45,052 nt of DNA, from NCBI GenBank assembly GCA_018266875.1, contig JAFDZR010000034.1:8657-53708 (forward strand), read 5' to 3'. This stretch comes from Bacteroidota bacterium (GTDB lineage: Bacteria > Bacteroidota > Ignavibacteria > Tepidaquicellales > Tepidaquicellaceae). Position 1 is the first letter of the stretch; the number at the start of each line of letters is the position of its first letter. Below, piece after piece: positions 1-8,153 of the stretch. The translations under genes were made by a program, and so were the position numbers. The notes beneath the pieces were generated by a model. The model was given only the letters and a program-made list of their open reading frames with translations. It ran no database searches and was not told the DNA's origin.

Positions 1-83
1 TTGATCGTTCAAAAGAAAGAAGGTAAATCTGAGAATAATAGAAATTTACTCTGTAATTTTATACAACGTTTTGGACACAATTG
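1..83 (-). repeat. Truncated copy (R1) of the dispersed intergenic repeat
   Basis: Read on the minus strand this is the left end of the repeat seen at 20021-20365. AACGTTTTGGACACAATTG at 65-83 matches the reverse complement of 20021-20039 at 18 of 19 positions. The block TCGTTCAAAAGAAAG near the window edge matches TCGTACAAAAGAAAG in the other copy. The stretch between is only loosely similar, and the copy is cut by the start of the window. Confidence 0.6.
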
Positions 84-368
84 AATAAATTCACATTACA
101 TTTCTTTGTTTTGTATTATTCCGTCGAAAAAGAAATAACTCAGATAAGACTGATTACAGTCTATTCATTGTTTCTAATAAAATTTCTAGTTAAATAAGAA
201 TTTAAACAATATCTGAAATGAAATTCTCTGATCCAATTCCCATAAGAATAATACTTAATTTCTAAAAACGAATATGAAATAGCTTAATAAACGGCTCTGT
301 TATTCAATATTCAGTTTGTATTTCATGATAAATCCTCTTAGTTAATTCTAAAAATGAATATTTTTTTC
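84..368. other. AT-rich intergenic stretch with no gene
   Basis: No coding frame is supported here. Two small structures are visible: a perfect 6-bp dyad AGACTG/CAGTCT at 147-162, and a near-identical direct repeat, TAATTTCTAAAAACGAATAT (256-275) and TAATTCTAAAAATGAATAT (343-361). Their meaning is unknown. The stretch ends at the promoter of the putative small RNA. Confidence 0.5.
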
Positions 369-400
369 TTTGGAATAATAATCAATTCAAACTATTTTTG
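369..400 (+). promoter_or_regulatory. Bacteroidetes-type promoter of the putative small RNA
   Basis: TTTG at 369-372 is followed after 20 nt by TATTTTTG at 393-400. This is an exact fit to the Bacteroidetes primary sigma pattern TTTG-N19-21-TAnnTTTG. Transcription would start near 405, exactly where the structured RNA begins. Confidence 0.65.
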
Positions 401-403
401 TAT

Positions 404-520
404 GAGGCGATTGAAGAAGATGTATATAACAAATTTTACTGTTATAATCCCCCTGATAATTCATATAATATGCATCTTCTTCGCCTGAAAATGCTTTTGG
501 ATTGAAGGGGGATTTTTTTT
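404..520 (+). ncRNA. Putative structured small RNA or leader with pseudoknot-like interleaved stems and a terminator
   Basis: About 117 nt with very regular pairing. Stem P1 pairs AGGCG (405-409) plus AAGAAGATG (414-422) with CATCTTCTT (473-481) plus CGCCT (482-486), 14 perfect pairs with one 4-nt bulge. Inside it, hairpin P2 pairs TATAACA (425-431) with TGTTATA (440-446). AATCCCCCT (446-454), in the loop of P1, is perfectly complementary to AGGGGGATT (506-514), which lies after P1 and runs into eight T residues (513-520). The stems are therefore interleaved: a pseudoknot, or two mutually exclusive folds, one ending in a terminator. A promoter sits just upstream. I recognise no known RNA family. 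It could be a free sRNA or a leader/attenuator of the lipoprotein gene at 618. Confidence 0.6.
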
Positions 521-617
521 AAAAGGAAAATTTATAAAACTGAATATACTGAAAAACTTAATTTTTTTTAAAAAAGTAATTTATTAATTTAAACAAACAA
601 TTCCGAAAGGAGATAAA

Positions 618-1040
618 ATGAAAAAAATCTATTACAGCTACATTGTTTTATCGTTGTTCATTGCTTTAATTTTTTCCAGCTGCAGCAGTAATTCTACTAC
701 AGGCGGCGGAATTATCAATCCGGGCGGCGGCGGAACGGGAAATGTAACATTTACAACCAGTGTTGCAACTGATCCAAATACAAATCAGCCTTATTTTCAA
801 TTCGTTCCGAGCACCGGCGTAACATTAACAAAAATTACTGTTACATGTGCACAGTTACAGATTAGTAATGAAGTTGTAAACGGTGACGGAACTACAGTCT
901 GGACTCAGCAGAATCCTCTTTATTTAGGTCCTGTTCAGGGTCTGGCTGCCGGTCAGCAATGGACATTCGTTATTGAAGGAAAAGTAGGCAGCGCAACAGG
1001 AACGGCGTATACAACAACAGTAAATTATACAACACAGTAA
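618..1040 (+). CDS. Small exported lipoprotein of unknown function
   Basis: A 140-residue protein with a hydrophobic signal sequence and a lipobox ending in Cys22 (IFSSC), so it is probably a lipid-anchored envelope protein. A Gly-rich linker (about residues 29-41) precedes a beta-rich, Thr/Val-rich domain of roughly 95 residues. I do not recognise the family. The start is well supported: GAAAGGAG lies a few bases before the ATG, one of only two clear Shine-Dalgarno sites I found here. The gene lies about 100 nt downstream of the putative structured RNA and 31 nt upstream of a beta-barrel protein, so the two may be co-transcribed and end at the terminator at 1711. The product is unknown; lipoprotein status is the firm part. 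Confidence 0.85.
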   Translation: MKKIYYSYIVLSLFIALIFSSCSSNSTTGGGIINPGGGGTGNVTFTTSVATDPNTNQPYFQFVPSTGVTLTKITVTCAQLQISNEVVNGDGTTVWTQQNPLYLGPVQGLAAGQQWTFVIEGKVGSATGTAYTTTVNYTTQ

Positions 1041-1071
1041 AAACATTATTAATTAAATTAAAAAATCTAAA

Positions 1072-1689
1072 ATGAAAACTCTAAAGTTCATTGTTTTACT
1101 TTTAATATTTACAGCGTTTGTCAGCAGTTCTCAGGCACAGGTAAAAATAGCATTAGGGCTTGAGGCGGGAATCAATATTGCAAACACATCTGAAACACCG
1201 TCTCAGAATTCAAATTCAAAAATAGGATTAATTGCAGGCGGAAGTGTGGATATCGGTTTGTCACCTCAGATTTCCATTGTTCCCGGAATCAGATTTGTTC
1301 AGCACGGAAATAAATTCACTGTAAATGCTGTTGATGTTACCAATACAGCAAATTTTCTTCAGTTCCCGGCTTTACTGAAAGTAAATTTTCCACTGACCGA
1401 AATAAAACCTTATCTTGCAGGCGGACCTATTCTTGGTATACTGCTTTCTTCTACACAGGATCAGTCTAATGCAACACAGTCAGCAAGTATTGATACCAAA
1501 GCAAATTTTGAAACAACCAATTTCGCTTTGTTATTTGCAGGCGGTCTGGATTTCAGAGTTGCTACAAAAACAAATCTCTTTTTTCAGGTCGGATATGAAC
1601 TGGGATTATCAAATGTAAGTAAAGTTGTAAATCAGACAGTTAAAACCAACGGCTTTGAAATCACCGGCGGTGTTAAATTTGGATTATAA
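1072..1689 (+). CDS. Outer-membrane beta-barrel protein (PorT-like family)
   Basis: A 205-residue protein with an N-terminal signal peptide, probably cleaved near SQA-QV (residues 20-23). It continues as alternating amphipathic strands with Gly and aromatic residues, ending in a strand ITGGVKFGL. This resembles the small outer-membrane beta-barrel proteins of Bacteroidota (PorT/OmpW-like), which are usually 180-220 residues. It probably sits in the outer membrane; its cargo or ligand is unknown. It follows the lipoprotein by 31 nt and precedes a strong terminator, so the two form a likely two-gene unit. The smaller frame inside it is not a gene. Confidence 0.8.
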   Translation: MKTLKFIVLLLIFTAFVSSSQAQVKIALGLEAGINIANTSETPSQNSNSKIGLIAGGSVDIGLSPQISIVPGIRFVQHGNKFTVNAVDVTNTANFLQFPALLKVNFPLTEIKPYLAGGPILGILLSSTQDQSNATQSASIDTKANFETTNFALLFAGGLDFRVATKTNLFFQVGYELGLSNVSKVVNQTVKTNGFEITGGVKFGL

Positions 1690-1710
1690 TATTTAATTTA
1701 AACAATATTA

Positions 1711-1742
1711 AGCCGGCTGAATGTTCAGCCGGCTTTTTTTTT
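1711..1742 (+). terminator. Intrinsic terminator
   Basis: AGCCGGCTGAA and TTCAGCCGGCT form a perfect 11-bp stem with a 2-nt loop, followed by a run of T. It ends the lipoprotein/beta-barrel unit. Confidence 0.9.
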
Positions 1743-1845
1743 GCTGTAAAGTTCTACTTTTATTAAAAAATATCTGTGTATTGAAAGCACAATAAAATTC
1801 ACTTTTAAGTAAGATCTAAATTTACGAATTTTGCCATATCAATAA

Positions 1846-2262
1846 ATGAACAGCGAAAATCAAAATACAGGCAACTTAAAGATCACATCAAATTCATTAC
1901 TGCGCTGGACACTTCTGATCTCCGGAATAATTCTGACCGGTATCGGCATTCTCGGTATTTTTCTCCCTCTTCTTCCGGCTACAGTATTTTTTATTCTAGC
2001 AGCCTGGTGCTTTGCCAGAAGTTCAGAGAAATTTCACAGTTGGATCCACACCAACCGGTTGTTCGGAAAATACCTTTCAGATTACACAAACGGAAACGGC
2101 ATGACAAGGAATTCCAAAATTCTTTCCATCGCTCTGCTCTGGATAGGAATAACCGCTTCTGCATTATGGTTTACTCAACTTCTTTACGTCAGGATACTCC
2201 TTCTTCTGATTGCTGCAGGAGTCACATGGCACCTTCTGGCAATTAAAACCGCGGAAAAATAA
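1846..2262 (+). CDS. DUF454 (YbaN-like) inner-membrane protein
   Basis: A 138-residue membrane protein with two hydrophobic hairpins (about residues 20-56 and 92-132). The sequence GIFLPLLPATVFFILAAWCF, followed by ARSSEKFHSW, is typical of the DUF454/YbaN family. That family is small (about 120-140 residues) and has no established biochemical role. It stands alone on the plus strand between a terminator and the intergenic repeat before alaS. Family assignment is confident; function is unknown. Confidence 0.85.
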   Translation: MNSENQNTGNLKITSNSLLRWTLLISGIILTGIGILGIFLPLLPATVFFILAAWCFARSSEKFHSWIHTNRLFGKYLSDYTNGNGMTRNSKILSIALLWIGITASALWFTQLLYVRILLLLIAAGVTWHLLAIKTAEK

Positions 2263-2747
2263 CTTCTGTCCGGCTTATTATTTCTTTATTTTACATTTAC
2301 TAATTTGTATATACTGGAGAAATTGATTTTATTTCTCAATACTGCCCGAAAATATTTTTAAATCAGCAGATTTAATTTAATAATTAAAATCCTATAAACT
2401 TAATAATATTTTATCAAAACTACCCGCCTGTGAATTATTGCCGTTAAAAATTCTTTGTAAATACCTTCAATAAAATATCCCCGTACGGGAAAATTTAGCG
2501 GAAAATCATGGATTGGAAAATCTACAGCTATATTTCACGAATTCAGGCAATTATTCACTTGCGGGAGACTATACTTTGCCGCATTCTTTTTGTAAAATAA
2601 AAGAAAATATATTTACACCCGTAAAATTTGATTTTTTAAACTGAACGTGCTGCAAACAGTTTTTTGATTTTTCTGAAAAATGAAAAGCAATTACCATTTA
2701 ATATATCATTCATTAAAGCTATTTTGAAAGTTAATATATATTTTTAA
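2263..2747. other. Intergenic region upstream of alaS holding repeat copy R2
   Basis: This 485-bp gap contains no supported gene. Most of it (about 2325-2660) is a minus-oriented copy of the dispersed repeat. The rest is AT-rich and includes the short leader of alaS. I found no convincing alanine leader or T-box. Confidence 0.6.
2325..2660 (-). repeat. Dispersed intergenic repeat, copy R2 (inverted)
   Basis: The reverse complement aligns over its whole length with the copy at 20021-20365. The best block is 23 identical bases at 2425-2447 (CGCCTGTGAATTATTGCCGT plus TAA), matching the reverse complement of 20243-20265. Also conserved are a C/G-rich hairpin (CCCGTACGGG near 2480), TTTCACGAATT near 2533, and AAATTTGATTTTTTAAACT-like sequence near 2625-2642. 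Other parts are clearly diverged, so this is an old copy. Confidence 0.65.
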
Positions 2748-5441
2748 TTGAAATCAAACGAAGTCAGAAAATCATTCCTCGATTTTTTCAGGGACAAAGG
2801 ACATACAATTGTACCTTCATCCCCTGTCGTGCCGGTAAACGATCCCACTCTTCTGTTCACAAACGCAGGGATGAATCAGTTCAAAGATGTATTTCTCGGA
2901 ACAGGTAAAAGGGAATATTCCAGAGCCGCCGATACGCAGAAATGCATAAGAGCAGGCGGTAAGCATAATGATCTTGAGGAAGTCGGAAATGACGGTTATC
3001 ATCACACATTCTTTGAGATGCTGGGCAACTGGTCGTTCGGCGACTATTATAAAAAAGAAGCTATTGTCTGGGCATGGGAATTACTTACGGATGTATGGAA
3101 GCTTGATAAGAAAAGATTATGGGTAACTGTTTTTGAAACGGACGAGGAAGCATTTGAAATCTGGAGCAGTGAAACCGATGTGGATCCTTCGCATATTCTC
3201 AGATTCGGTGAGAAAGATAATTTCTGGGAAATGGGAGAAACAGGACCATGCGGACCTTGTTCTGAAATACATTATGACAATACTGACAACGGATGTAAAG
3301 CCGAAGATGTTAATGCTGGGATTGAAGAAGTTGTTGAGATCTGGAATCTTGTTTTTATTCAGTACAACAGAAAAAAAGACAGAGAGCTTGAACTGCTTCC
3401 GAAAAAACATGTAGACACCGGAATGGGATTTGAAAGGATTGTAAGAGTCCTTCAGAAAAAAAATTCAAACTATGAAACCGATATTTTTCTGCCGCTCATA
3501 AAAAAGATCAGTGAGATTACCGGTAAAGAATACAAAGGGAAAAATATTCCTTCCATCAATGCAATAGCCGATCATATTCGCTGTCTTACCTTTGCAATAA
3601 GCGACGGAGCTATCCCGTCAAATGAAGGCAGAGGTTATGTCCTCAGAAGAATTCTCAGGCGGGCATCAAACCATGCAAGCAAACTTGATTTCAACGAACC
3701 GATCCTTTACAGACTTGTTGATACTCTTATTGATATTTTCGGCGGCGTATTTCCTGAAATAATTTCAAAAAAGGATTTTACAAAAGAAGTTATCAAAGCC
3801 GAAGAAGAAAGTTTTCATCTGACACTCGAACGCGGGATCAAACTCTTCAATGAGATCGCCGGATCACTCAGTGATACAAAGATTTTTCCCGGCGTGGAAG
3901 CTTTCAAACTTTATGACACATTCGGATTTCCCCTCGATCTTACTCAGGTCATGGCAAGAGAGATCGGACTTAAAGTTGATATTCTCCGCTTTGAGGAAGA
4001 AATGGAAAAGCAGAAAGAAAGAGGTAAATCTTCCAGAAAGGAAACAGCTTACGAATTCACAGGCAGCGACCTTCATATTGAAAATACCGGCGATGTTAAA
4101 TATGATCCTTACGAAGTTAAAGATGAGGAATTTTTTACGGAGATGGTCATCCCAGATCCTGAAAAGAATATTATAGTTCTGAAAACAAATCCATTTTTCA
4201 GCGAATCAGGCGGACAGATCAGCGATACAGGTATTATTGAAACTTCATCAGGAAGAATTTTAAATGTCGTGGATTCAAAAAAGAATTTTCTTATTACTGA
4301 TATCACATCGGCTGCTGATCTCAAAGAGGGAGAAGTAAAAGTCGTTCTTAACAGGGACAGACGAAATTCCGTCGAGAGAAATCATTCAGCCACACACCTT
4401 CTTCATGAAGCTTTAAGAAGAATTCTCGGTGATCATATTAAACAGCACGGCTCTCTGGTATCCGACGAATACCTGAGGTTTGATTTTCCGCATTTCCATA
4501 AAGTCTCTGATGAACAGGTGAAGGATATTGAAGAACTTGTAAATTCAAAGATCAGCGAAGAGATAGAAGTTTATACTGATGTTGATATTTCCATCGAAAA
4601 GGCGAACAGAATACCGAATGTAAAAAAATTATTCGGCGAAAAATACGGTGACAAAGTAAGAGTAGTTCATATTGATGACAGCTTCAGCGTTGAATTCTGC
4701 GGAGGCACTCATGTCAGCAATACTTCTGATATCGGATTATTCAAAATAATAAAAGAAGAAAGCATTGCCTCAGGGACAAGGAGAATATTTGCAAGAACCG
4801 GAAAAGGAATAATAAAATATCTAAGCGAAAGAATTTCAGATATAGATAAAATATCAGAAGAACTTCCTGAAAAATATACTTCCGATCTGAGATCTGCCCT
4901 TATTACTCTTAACGGGAAAATTTCCGGAGCTGATTTCAGGGATATAGAATTAATGAGGAAATTAATTGATCTTCAGGATAATTCGCTTGCAACCTTAATT
5001 GAGCTGAAGGATAAATATTCCGAGGAAAGGAAAAATGCGGAAAAGGAATTGCTTAAGAAGAATGTTGAAATAATTTTCGGAAAGATAGACAAAATAACCG
5101 AGACTGCTGAGCAAGAAAACGGTGTAACTGTTATCGCATCAAAGATCGAAGCAGGAAACACAGAGGAATTCAAAGAGATTGGTGAATATCTCAGGAGAAA
5201 AGTAAATAACGGAGTTGCATTGATTGCCGCTGTAATTGACGGAAAGATAAATCTTGTCTGTTCAGTAAGTGATAATCTTGTCAAAGAAAAAAATTACAGC
5301 GCGGGGAAAATAATTTCAAAAGTTGCACGGGAATTAGGCGGCGGAGGCGGCGGCAAACCGCATCTTGCTACTGCAGGAGCTAAAGATCTCAATAAACTTC
5401 AGGAAGTGCTTGACAGGTTTGAAACTTATCTTGAAAATTAA
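2748..5441 (+). CDS. alaS: Alanyl-tRNA synthetase
   Basis: The class II synthetase that charges tRNA-Ala in the cytoplasm. At 897 residues it is full length (family about 870-900). The catalytic domain begins at once (VRKSFLDFFRDKGH, then SSPVVPVNDPTLLFTNAGM). The editing domain has the metal-binding HSATH (about residues 546-550) and the CGGTH site (about residues 651-655). The C-terminal DHHA1 domain carries the Gly-rich GGGGGGKPHLATAG (about residue 865). The start is TTG at 2748; the next in-frame Met is about residue 42, inside the conserved catalytic core, so TTG is very probably right. It follows a long intergenic gap and precedes the nucleotidyltransferase by 69 nt. Confidence 0.97.
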   Translation: MKSNEVRKSFLDFFRDKGHTIVPSSPVVPVNDPTLLFTNAGMNQFKDVFLGTGKREYSRAADTQKCIRAGGKHNDLEEVGNDGYHHTFFEMLGNWSFGDYYKKEAIVWAWELLTDVWKLDKKRLWVTVFETDEEAFEIWSSETDVDPSHILRFGEKDNFWEMGETGPCGPCSEIHYDNTDNGCKAEDVNAGIEEVVEIWNLVFIQYNRKKDRELELLPKKHVDTGMGFERIVRVLQKKNSNYETDIFLPLIKKISEITGKEYKGKNIPSINAIADHIRCLTFAISDGAIPSNEGRGYVLRRILRRASNHASKLDFNEPILYRLVDTLIDIFGGVFPEIISKKDFTKEVIKAEEESFHLTLERGIKLFNEIAGSLSDTKIFPGVEAFKLYDTFGFPLDLTQVMAREIGLKVDILRFEEEMEKQKERGKSSRKETAYEFTGSDLHIENTGDVKYDPYEVKDEEFFTEMVIPDPEKNIIVLKTNPFFSESGGQISDTGIIETSSGRILNVVDSKKNFLITDITSAADLKEGEVKVVLNRDRRNSVERNHSATHLLHEALRRILGDHIKQHGSLVSDEYLRFDFPHFHKVSDEQVKDIEELVNSKISEEIEVYTDVDISIEKANRIPNVKKLFGEKYGDKVRVVHIDDSFSVEFCGGTHVSNTSDIGLFKIIKEESIASGTRRIFARTGKGIIKYLSERISDIDKISEELPEKYTSDLRSALITLNGKISGADFRDIELMRKLIDLQDNSLATLIELKDKYSEERKNAEKELLKKNVEIIFGKIDKITETAEQENGVTVIASKIEAGNTEEFKEIGEYLRRKVNNGVALIAAVIDGKINLVCSVSDNLVKEKNYSAGKIISKVARELGGGGGGKPHLATAGAKDLNKLQEVLDRFETYLEN

Positions 5442-5510
5442 ATTAGCCTGTATCTCCGGTTCACCCGCAGTTTTTTATAAAATAATTCATAAGAATTTCA
5501 AAAATAAAAC

Positions 5511-6509
5511 ATGAAAGTAATAATACCTGTAGCCGGTTTCGGGACAAGACTTAGACCGCATACGCTTACCAATCCGAAGGTACTTCTTAATGTCGGAGGA
5601 AAACCGATGATATTCTACATTATTGATCAGCTTATTAAAGATAAAATTGCAACATCAATAATTCTGATCACAGGATTTCTCGGTGACAAGATAAAAGATT
5701 ATCTTGACAGTACTTTTGATTTCAAATTCGATTATGTGGTTCAGGATGAAGCAAAAGGTCTCGGGCATGCAGTATTATGCGCCAAACCGGTATTCAAAAA
5801 CAGGAACGACGAAGTGTTGATAATACTCGGTGATACTCTCTTCGATGTGGATCTTAAGAGAATGATCAGCAGCGGAGATTCCGTCATCGGCGTGAAAAAA
5901 GTGGATGATCCGAGAAGATTCGGGGTAGTTGAAAAGGACGGATCCGGTTACATTAAAAGATTTGTTGAAAAACCTTCATCCTCAAAAGTGAGTCCTTCAA
6001 ATGAAGCGATAGTTGGACTGTATTATTTAAAGAACTCGGCAAAACTTTTCAGATCACTTGAACACATTATGAAAAACAACATTACCGTCAAGGGAGAGTT
6101 TCAGCTTACCGATGCTCTCGAGAATATGCTCAGTGAAAATGAAAAAATGAAAACTTATGATGTCCATGGATGGCTTGACTGCGGAAAGCCGGAGACACTT
6201 CTTGAAACAAACCGCTATATTCTGAAAAAAAGAAATAAAAAGATCACGAAGGAATATCCGAATTCTAAGATCATACATCCAGTTTTCATCGGTAAAAATG
6301 CCGACATTTCAGACAGCATTATAGGTCCCTATACAACTGTAAATGACAACTGCATTATAAGAAATTCAATCATAAAGGACAGCATACTCGAAAAAGATGT
6401 CAGCATCGAAAACTGCATCATTGAAGATTCTATCATCGGTGAGGGAGCTGTAGTAAAAAGAGACATTCACAAAATAAACATTGGAAATAATTCAGAATAT
6501 AAATCTTAA
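5511..6509 (+). CDS. NDP-sugar pyrophosphorylase (sugar-1-phosphate nucleotidyltransferase)
   Basis: Probably activates a sugar-1-phosphate with an NTP for envelope polysaccharide synthesis. The 332-residue protein opens with the family signature (GFGTRLRP at residues 9-16, NPK at 21-23, then GGKPMI). It has LGDTLFDVD for metal/nucleotide binding and FVEKP in the core. About residues 250-325 form isoleucine-rich hexapeptide repeats, predicted to fold as a left-handed beta-helix, as in GlmU and mannose-1-phosphate guanylyltransferases. The nucleotide and sugar (glucose/dTTP, mannose/GTP or other) cannot be fixed from the sequence. The stop codon is one base before the next ATG, so it is co-transcribed with the DUF885 gene. 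Confidence 0.88.
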   Translation: MKVIIPVAGFGTRLRPHTLTNPKVLLNVGGKPMIFYIIDQLIKDKIATSIILITGFLGDKIKDYLDSTFDFKFDYVVQDEAKGLGHAVLCAKPVFKNRNDEVLIILGDTLFDVDLKRMISSGDSVIGVKKVDDPRRFGVVEKDGSGYIKRFVEKPSSSKVSPSNEAIVGLYYLKNSAKLFRSLEHIMKNNITVKGEFQLTDALENMLSENEKMKTYDVHGWLDCGKPETLLETNRYILKKRNKKITKEYPNSKIIHPVFIGKNADISDSIIGPYTTVNDNCIIRNSIIKDSILEKDVSIENCIIEDSIIGEGAVVKRDIHKINIGNNSEYKS

Positions 6510-6510
6510 A

Positions 6511-8133
6511 ATGGAAAATAACATCACGGAGAAATTCAGAAGTTTAAAAAACGAATATATTAAAAAATACCTGGAGCTTAATCCGCTGCACGCAGTATAT
6601 CTCGGACTTCATGAGTATGACTGTATTTGCTACAGCGAATCAGAGGAAGCATACAAAATACATCTTGATACAGCAAAAAGTTTTCTTAACAGATTCAGGG
6701 AAATTGACAGGAACAAACTTTCAAAGGAAGACAGATATGAACTTGACGTTGCAATATGGTCAGCTGAATCAGCAATATTCGATATTGAAGAAAATCCTTC
6801 GCATAAAAATAATCCCATGCATTATGCATTCGCTTTCGGCGTTCTTCAATCCTATATCAGCCGCGAATATGCGCCGTTTGATGAAAGACTTGATTCCGTT
6901 GTGAAAATCATTGAGAGCATCCCTTCCGCTCTTGCCGAAGCCGAAGTCAATCTTAACAAATCGCTTCCAAGAGTCTTATGCAGATATGCCAGACATTTCT
7001 CGCTGGGCTATGAAGATTTTTTTAAAGAAATCCTTCCCTCAATTATCAGCGAAAGATGTATTGATGAAAATCTGAAAAGCAGATATACCGCTGCAAGCGA
7101 TGCTGCTGTTATGGCGTTTAATAAATATATAGAATTTCTTGACGGGGTAAGTTCAAAGGAAGACAGATCCTACATTCTCGGAAAAGAAAAATATCTCAGA
7201 ATGCTCAGTGTCAAGGAACATGTGAACATGAGCATTGAAGAATTAAAATCATACGGTCAGAAAGAGCTCGGACGTCTTCAGTCTGAACTGAAGAAGATTC
7301 TAGATGAGAATGATTTTCATGATAAGCTCGAATCACTTGAACATGATCATCCCAGTGAAACATCACTTGTAAAAGATACAGAGAATACGCTTGACGAATT
7401 AGTTGAATTCATCAGAAAGAATGATCTTGTTAATTTACCTGAAGAATTAAACTGCATCGTTACCGCAATGCCGAGATATATGAACTACGGATTTGCCGCA
7501 ATGAATACTGCAGGTCCCTTTGAAAAATCTAACGAGTCGTTTTATTATGTCAACCTTCCCGAAACTGAATGGGAAGAAAAAAAGAAAGAGGAATGGCTTA
7601 CACAATTCAATTATCCCATTCTCAAACTAATCTCTATTCATGAGGCTTATCCCGGACATTATACGCATTTTCTTAATGCCAACAAAAACTCATCCGAACT
7701 TTCAAAACTTTTTATGAGCTACACTTATGTCGAGGGTTGGGCTCATTATACTGAAGAAATGATGATTGACCTCGGATATTCAAAAGATGATTTTAAAGTT
7801 AAAATAGGAATGCTGCTTGAAGCATTGATAAGATGCTGCCGATATCTGGTATCGATCGGGATCCACTGTGAAAACATGACTGAGGAGGAAGCAAAGGAAT
7901 TCTTTCTTAAGAACGCTTACATGACAGAGACAACAGCTCTGCAGGAAGCTGAAAGAGGAGCATTTGATCCCGGATATATCAGCTATACGCTCGGGAAAAT
8001 TCTTCTGCGAAATTTCAGGAAGGATTATGAAAATAAATTCGGAGAAAGCAAAAGTCTGAAAGATTTTCATAATACCGTTGTATCTTTAGGCTGTCCGACA
8101 TACAGGATTGCAAGAGAATTTATTCTGAACTGA
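6511..8133 (+). CDS. DUF885 family protein, putative zinc metallopeptidase
   Basis: A cytoplasmic-looking protein of 540 residues from the ATG at 6511. It carries HEAYPGH (about residues 377-383) and, some 25 residues later, EGWAHYTEEM, the paired motifs of the DUF885 family. These resemble a gluzincin active site with two His ligands and a downstream Glu. Family members are peptidase-like but few have known substrates. An in-frame TTG at 6481 would overlap the previous gene by 29 nt; I prefer the ATG, which sits one base after the upstream stop. No signal peptide is visible. Family is confident, activity inferred. Confidence 0.85.
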   Translation: MENNITEKFRSLKNEYIKKYLELNPLHAVYLGLHEYDCICYSESEEAYKIHLDTAKSFLNRFREIDRNKLSKEDRYELDVAIWSAESAIFDIEENPSHKNNPMHYAFAFGVLQSYISREYAPFDERLDSVVKIIESIPSALAEAEVNLNKSLPRVLCRYARHFSLGYEDFFKEILPSIISERCIDENLKSRYTAASDAAVMAFNKYIEFLDGVSSKEDRSYILGKEKYLRMLSVKEHVNMSIEELKSYGQKELGRLQSELKKILDENDFHDKLESLEHDHPSETSLVKDTENTLDELVEFIRKNDLVNLPEELNCIVTAMPRYMNYGFAAMNTAGPFEKSNESFYYVNLPETEWEEKKKEEWLTQFNYPILKLISIHEAYPGHYTHFLNANKNSSELSKLFMSYTYVEGWAHYTEEMMIDLGYSKDDFKVKIGMLLEALIRCCRYLVSIGIHCENMTEEEAKEFFLKNAYMTETTALQEAERGAFDPGYISYTLGKILLRNFRKDYENKFGESKSLKDFHNTVVSLGCPTYRIAREFILN

Positions 8134-8153
8134 ATAAATCTTCCCTTATCAGA

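Noticed and set aside
3117..3414. Opposite-strand and frame-shifted frames of about 95 codons inside alaS
   Set aside because: They are shadows of the alaS coding sequence. No independent start signal or family resemblance.
6481..6510. TTG start 30 nt upstream for the DUF885 gene
   Set aside because: It would overlap the preceding gene by 29 nt. The ATG at 6511 sits one base after the stop, the normal operon spacing.
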